Source: Variovorax gossypii (GTDB lineage: Bacteria > Pseudomonadota > Gammaproteobacteria > Burkholderiales > Burkholderiaceae_C). From it: DNA of 64,000 bases. A program made the translations under genes and the position numbers. Every line of letters starts with the position of its first letter. Position 1 is the first letter of the stretch. The notes beneath the pieces are model-generated. The model saw only the letters and a program-made list of their open reading frames with translations. It searched no databases and had not been told where the DNA came from. The stretch spans positions 62,001 through 126,000 of the forward strand of contig NZ_RXOE01000010.1 in assembly GCF_003965815.1 (NCBI RefSeq). The letters are read 5' to 3'. Below are positions 60,888-64,000 of this stretch, piece by piece.

Positions 60888-61874
60888 ATGAACCGCCAGA
60901 CCGCCTCCGCCCAATACCAACCCGCAGTCGAGCGCTGGACGCTGACCACGCACGACATCGACGCATACGCCAGCAGCCAGAGCGGCTGGCACCTGGAGTG
61001 CGACATGCTCTCCGGCGGCAGCTTCGCGGGCTTCCTCGATCATGTGCAGCTGCCAGGCCTCAGGCTGGTGCGCGAGACCACCAACCGCGCATTGCGCCAG
61101 CATGGCGAGATGAACCCCGACTGCTGCGGCTTCGCGCTCACATGCCGCCAGGACGGCGAGGCGCGCTTCTCCGGCCAGCGGCTGGACACCGGCTCGGTAA
61201 TGGTCGGCCGCTGCGACGAACTCGACCTGTGCAGCCCCGCGGGCTTCGAGTTGACGGGCATCGTGGTCGACAACGCGCTGCTGCAGTCGCTCGCCGAACG
61301 ATTGAACGATCGCGCACCGCCCGCGTGGCTCGAACGCCGCGTGGTGCTGCACTTCGACGAGAAGACGATGCAGTCGCTGCGCGGCACGCTGCGAGGCGCC
61401 TTCACCGCGCTCGACGCCATGCCCGCCCTGCTCGACGACCACGTCGCCACGATGCAGCTGCGCGACGACGTGCTGCTGGCCTGGCTCAGTGCGTTGCCCG
61501 AGGACGTGGACCTGCGCGAGCTGCGCTCCACCGAGGCGCAGCGCCGCGTGGTGCGCCGTGCCTGCGAGCTGATGATGGCGCGGCCCGACGAGCCGCTGTC
61601 GATGCTGGAGGTGTGCAACCGCATCGGCGCGAGCCAGCGCAAGCTCAACTACTGCTTCCAGGAAACGCTGGGCCTGAGCCCCGCGCGCTATCTGCGGGCG
61701 CTGCGCCTCAACGGCGTGCGCCGCGCACTCAAGCGGCCCGAATCGCGTTCGGTGCAGGACATCGCGGCGCACTGGGGCTTCTGGCACCTGAGCCAGTTCG
61801 CGACCGACTACCGGCGGCAGTTCGGCGAGCTGCCATCGCAGACGCTGCGCAGCGCGGCGGTCATGCACCACTGA
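60888..61874 (+). CDS. AraC-family transcriptional regulator
   Basis: 328 residues. An N-terminal effector domain (about 220 residues, of the AraC-binding-like-2/EutR-type) is followed by a double HTH: LSMLEVCNRIGASQRKLNYCFQETLGLSPARYLRALRLNGVRRAL and VQDIAAHWGFWHLSQFATDYRRQFGELPS. The ATG at 60888 was preferred over 60786 because the upstream piece overlaps the palindrome. It sits between MarR and the amidase operon and probably activates one or both operons through the shared 24-bp element. Confidence 0.9.
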   Translation: MNRQTASAQYQPAVERWTLTTHDIDAYASSQSGWHLECDMLSGGSFAGFLDHVQLPGLRLVRETTNRALRQHGEMNPDCCGFALTCRQDGEARFSGQRLDTGSVMVGRCDELDLCSPAGFELTGIVVDNALLQSLAERLNDRAPPAWLERRVVLHFDEKTMQSLRGTLRGAFTALDAMPALLDDHVATMQLRDDVLLAWLSALPEDVDLRELRSTEAQRRVVRRACELMMARPDEPLSMLEVCNRIGASQRKLNYCFQETLGLSPARYLRALRLNGVRRALKRPESRSVQDIAAHWGFWHLSQFATDYRRQFGELPSQTLRSAAVMHH

Positions 61875-61898
61875 GGCACCGGTCCCGCGCGGCGGGCG

Positions 61899-61922
61899 CG
61901 CGAAGTTTGCCGTTTTTCGATA
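61899..61922 (+). promoter_or_regulatory. Shared 24-bp element, copy before the amidase-Bug operon
   Basis: The core reads gtttgccgtttttcgata, preceded by cgcgaa, and ends 37 bp before the amidase ATG. Twenty-one of 24 positions match the element before the SSADH operon, in the same orientation relative to its gene. Confidence 0.6.
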
Positions 61923-61959
61923 CTGGCTTGGCGAGGCGGTCGCTATCGTTGACCGCCAT

Positions 61960-63429
61960 ATGTCCGCCTCCACGTCGACCGAGCCGATCACGCTGAGCGC
62001 CCGTGCGCTCGCCACCGCCCTGCGGCGCCGCGAGCTCTCGTGCCGCGAACTGATGCAGGCCTGCCTCGCGCAGATCGAGCGTTTCAACCCGACCGTCAAC
62101 GCACTGGTCTCGCTGCAGCCCACGGCACAGCTGCTGCAGCAGGCCAACGCCTGCGATGCGCGCCTCGCTCGCGGAGAAGCGGTGGGAAGGCTGCACGGCT
62201 TTCCGATGGCGCCCAAGGACTTCGTCGCCACCGCCGGCATGCCCACCACCATGGGCAGCCCGGTGTTCGCGAAGCAGGTCACGACACACGACGCGATCAT
62301 GGTCGAGCGCCTGCGTCGCGCCGGCGCCATCTTCGTCGGCCGCAGCAACACGCCGGAATTCGGCCTCGGCTCGCACACCTACAACACGGTGTTCGGCACC
62401 ACGCGCAACGCGTGGAGCATGGATCACGCGGCCGGCGGCAGCAGCGGCGGCGCCGCGGTGGCGCTCGCGCTGCACATGCTGCCCGTGGCCGACGGCAGCG
62501 ACATGATGGGCTCGCTGCGCAACCCCGCCGCATGGAACAACGTCTACGGCCTGCGCCCTTCGCTGGGCCGCGTGCCGACCGGGCCGGGGCCGGAGCTCTT
62601 CTTCCAGCAACTGGGCTGCGAAGGGCCGATGGGCCGCACGCCGGAGGACGTGGCATGGCTGCTGTCGGTGCAGGCCGGCCACGACGAGCGCTCGCCGCTG
62701 AGCCTCGCGGGCGACGGCGAAGTCTTCGCCCAACCGCTCGACGCCGAGCTGCGCGGCCGGCGCATCGGATGGTTGGGCGACCTCGGCGGCCACCTGCCGA
62801 TGGGGCCGGGCGTGATGGCGCTGTGCGAATCGGCGCTGCGGCACTTCGACACGCTGGGCTGCAGCGTCGAGGCCGCCGTGCCCGCCTTCGACTTCGACGC
62901 GCTGTGGACCGCATGGCTTCGCCTGCGCGGCTTCATCGTCGCGGGCGCACTGCGCGGCCTGCATGCCGACCCCATCACGCGCACGCAGCTCAAGCCCGAA
63001 GCCTGCTGGGAAGTGGAACAGGGCGAGCGCCTGAGCGCGGCGATGCTGCACGAAGCCGCCGTCACGCGCACGCAGTGGCATGGCGCGCTGCTGAAGCTCT
63101 TCGAGCGCTTCGACTTCCTGGTGCTGCCGGCCGCGCAGGTGTTTCCGCTTTCCGCCGACGAACACTGGCCGCGCGAAGTGGGTGGCCGCGCGATGGACAC
63201 CTACCACCGCTGGATGGAAGTGACCATCGGTCCCACGCTCGCCGGCCTGCCTGCGATGGCGATCCCGGCCGGCTTCTCGCAGGAGGCCGGCACGCGCAGC
63301 CTGCCGATGGGGCTGCAACTCATCGGCAGGCCCGGAGCCGACCTGGAGGTGCTGCGCATGGCGCACGGCTGGCACCAGGCCACGCCCTTCGCGGGTATGC
63401 GGCCACCGCTGCTGCAGCACGCGCACTGA
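61960..63429 (+). CDS. Amidase signature-family amidase
   Basis: 489 residues. The Ser-cisSer-Lys triad is visible: Lys in MAPKDFVATAGMPTTMGSPVF, the Gly/Ser-rich AAGGSSGGAAVALAL, and the nucleophile region DGSDMMGSLRNPAAW. It hydrolyses an amide to acid plus amine or ammonia. The next gene, a Bug protein, starts 40 bp later, so import and hydrolysis of one substrate is likely. No signal peptide is seen. Confidence 0.92.
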   Translation: MSASTSTEPITLSARALATALRRRELSCRELMQACLAQIERFNPTVNALVSLQPTAQLLQQANACDARLARGEAVGRLHGFPMAPKDFVATAGMPTTMGSPVFAKQVTTHDAIMVERLRRAGAIFVGRSNTPEFGLGSHTYNTVFGTTRNAWSMDHAAGGSSGGAAVALALHMLPVADGSDMMGSLRNPAAWNNVYGLRPSLGRVPTGPGPELFFQQLGCEGPMGRTPEDVAWLLSVQAGHDERSPLSLAGDGEVFAQPLDAELRGRRIGWLGDLGGHLPMGPGVMALCESALRHFDTLGCSVEAAVPAFDFDALWTAWLRLRGFIVAGALRGLHADPITRTQLKPEACWEVEQGERLSAAMLHEAAVTRTQWHGALLKLFERFDFLVLPAAQVFPLSADEHWPREVGGRAMDTYHRWMEVTIGPTLAGLPAMAIPAGFSQEAGTRSLPMGLQLIGRPGADLEVLRMAHGWHQATPFAGMRPPLLQHAH

Positions 63430-63469
63430 GTTCCGGAACCCGACAACAAACAACACGAGGAGACAACCC

Positions 63470-64000
63470 ATGCGCAGACGTTCACTGATCGGCGCCGGCC
63501 TTGCCGCCGGCCTCTCCACCCTGACCGGGCTCGCCGCGGCCCAGGGCCCGGCGGGCAAGACCCTGAGCCTGATCGTTCCCTACCCCGCCGGCGGTGGCTC
63601 CGACATCAATGCGCGGCTGGCCGCCCCCGAGTTCTCGCGGCTGCTGGGCCAGACCGCCATCGTCGACAACGTGCCCGGCGCCAGCGGATCGCTGGGCGTG
63701 ATGAAGGCAGCCAACGCGCCCGCCGACGGCTCGGTGCTGCTGCTGGGCTCGCCGATGGAGCTGATGCTCACGCCGCTCACGCTCGCCAGCGCGCGCTACA
63801 AGGCGGAGGACTTCCGGCCCATCGGCGTGATGGCCGTCACCTCGATGGTTCTGCTGGCGCGCAAGGACCTCGGCGTGGGCAGCGTCGACGAACTGGTCGC
63901 GATGCTGCGCCGCCCCGACGCGAAGGAGCTGAGCTACGGCAGCATCGGCCCCGGCTCGCTCTACCACCTGCTGGGCGAGCGATTCACGCAGCAGACGGGC
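63470..64000 (+). CDS. Bug-family periplasmic substrate-binding protein, 3' end outside window
   Basis: 177 residues visible. A signal peptide with MRRRSLIGAGLAAGLSTLTG is followed by LSLIVPYPAGGGSDINARLAAPEFS, VDNVPGASGSLGVMKAANAPADG and SYGSIGPGSLYHLLGERF, as in the other Bug proteins. A Shine-Dalgarno acgaggag precedes the ATG. It is probably co-transcribed with the amidase and would bind the amide or its product. This is the fourth Bug paralogue in the window. Confidence 0.92.
   Translation, partial: MRRRSLIGAGLAAGLSTLTGLAAAQGPAGKTLSLIVPYPAGGGSDINARLAAPEFSRLLGQTAIVDNVPGASGSLGVMKAANAPADGSVLLLGSPMELMLTPLTLASARYKAEDFRPIGVMAVTSMVLLARKDLGVGSVDELVAMLRRPDAKELSYGSIGPGSLYHLLGERFTQQTG

Overview
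The window is high-GC (about 68-70% in most genes) and gene-dense, and its gene content and order point to a betaproteobacterium of the Comamonadaceae, most likely Variovorax. Supporting signs are four Bug-type periplasmic binding proteins with no membrane partners beside them, an argS-SPOR-dsbA run, lptA-lptB-rpoN, a PPi-type phosphofructokinase, malate synthase G, and a LysR/DUF2917 divergent pair. The assignment is by recognition only; no search was run. No rRNA, tRNA, CRISPR array, transposase or prophage module was seen.

Layout. 1-8.3 kb: pncC/cinA-like end, an Acg-type nitroreductase divergent from a LysR regulator, an NTF2-like/GNAT pair, an MFS permease, a UPF0149/SEC-C protein, and a membrane-anchored FMN glutamate-synthase-domain protein overlapping a kinase-fold protein. 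8.3-9.9 kb: a lower-GC accessory patch with a Tae4-type peptidoglycan amidase effector, two tandem duplicated two-helix membrane proteins that are candidate immunity proteins, and a PIN-domain nuclease. 10-25 kb: mostly housekeeping genes, namely an RlmL-like methyltransferase, a hybrid histidine kinase, a cytochrome b561-YceI-YceI operon, LysE, phospholipase D, rpoN-lptB-lptA, dsbA, SPOR and argS. 25-37 kb: PsiF, a spermidine-synthase/MFS fusion, DUF2214 and LysR, then an operon of HMG-CoA-lyase, class III CoA-transferase, two Bug proteins and a frameshifted SMP-30 gene, read away from an IclR regulator across a paired palindromic operator. A HisC-like aminotransferase/Bug pair follows. 37-51 kb: malate synthase G, a decayed gene, a second copy of the MFS permease, EamA, an undescribed translation-coupled gene pair with a terminator hairpin in its leader, a FAS1 lipoprotein, LysR/DUF2917, a PaaG-like hydratase, PPi-PFK, a CWC protein, a zinc metallopeptidase and a DHA2 exporter. 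51-64 kb: a periplasmic amino-acid-type binding protein, then a seven-gene catabolic operon on the minus strand (SSADH, class III aminotransferase, UPF0261, HAD, GSA-type aminotransferase, SDR, SDR), MarR and AraC regulators, and an amidase-Bug operon.

How the genes work together. The last region looks like one regulon. A 24-bp element (21/24 identical) lies about 35 bp before the first start codon of both the minus-strand catabolic operon and the amidase-Bug operon, and two regulators lie between them. An amide or amine compound would be bound by the Bug protein, hydrolysed by the amidase, then transaminated and oxidised. In the 29-34 kb operon a CoA-transferase plus HMG-CoA lyase suggests growth on a 3-hydroxy-3-methylglutarate-like acid. 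The strongest candidates for undescribed biology are the Tae4/two-helix-protein locus, the UPF0261 catabolic operon with its shared element, and the 75-aa/259-aa gene pair behind a leader terminator.
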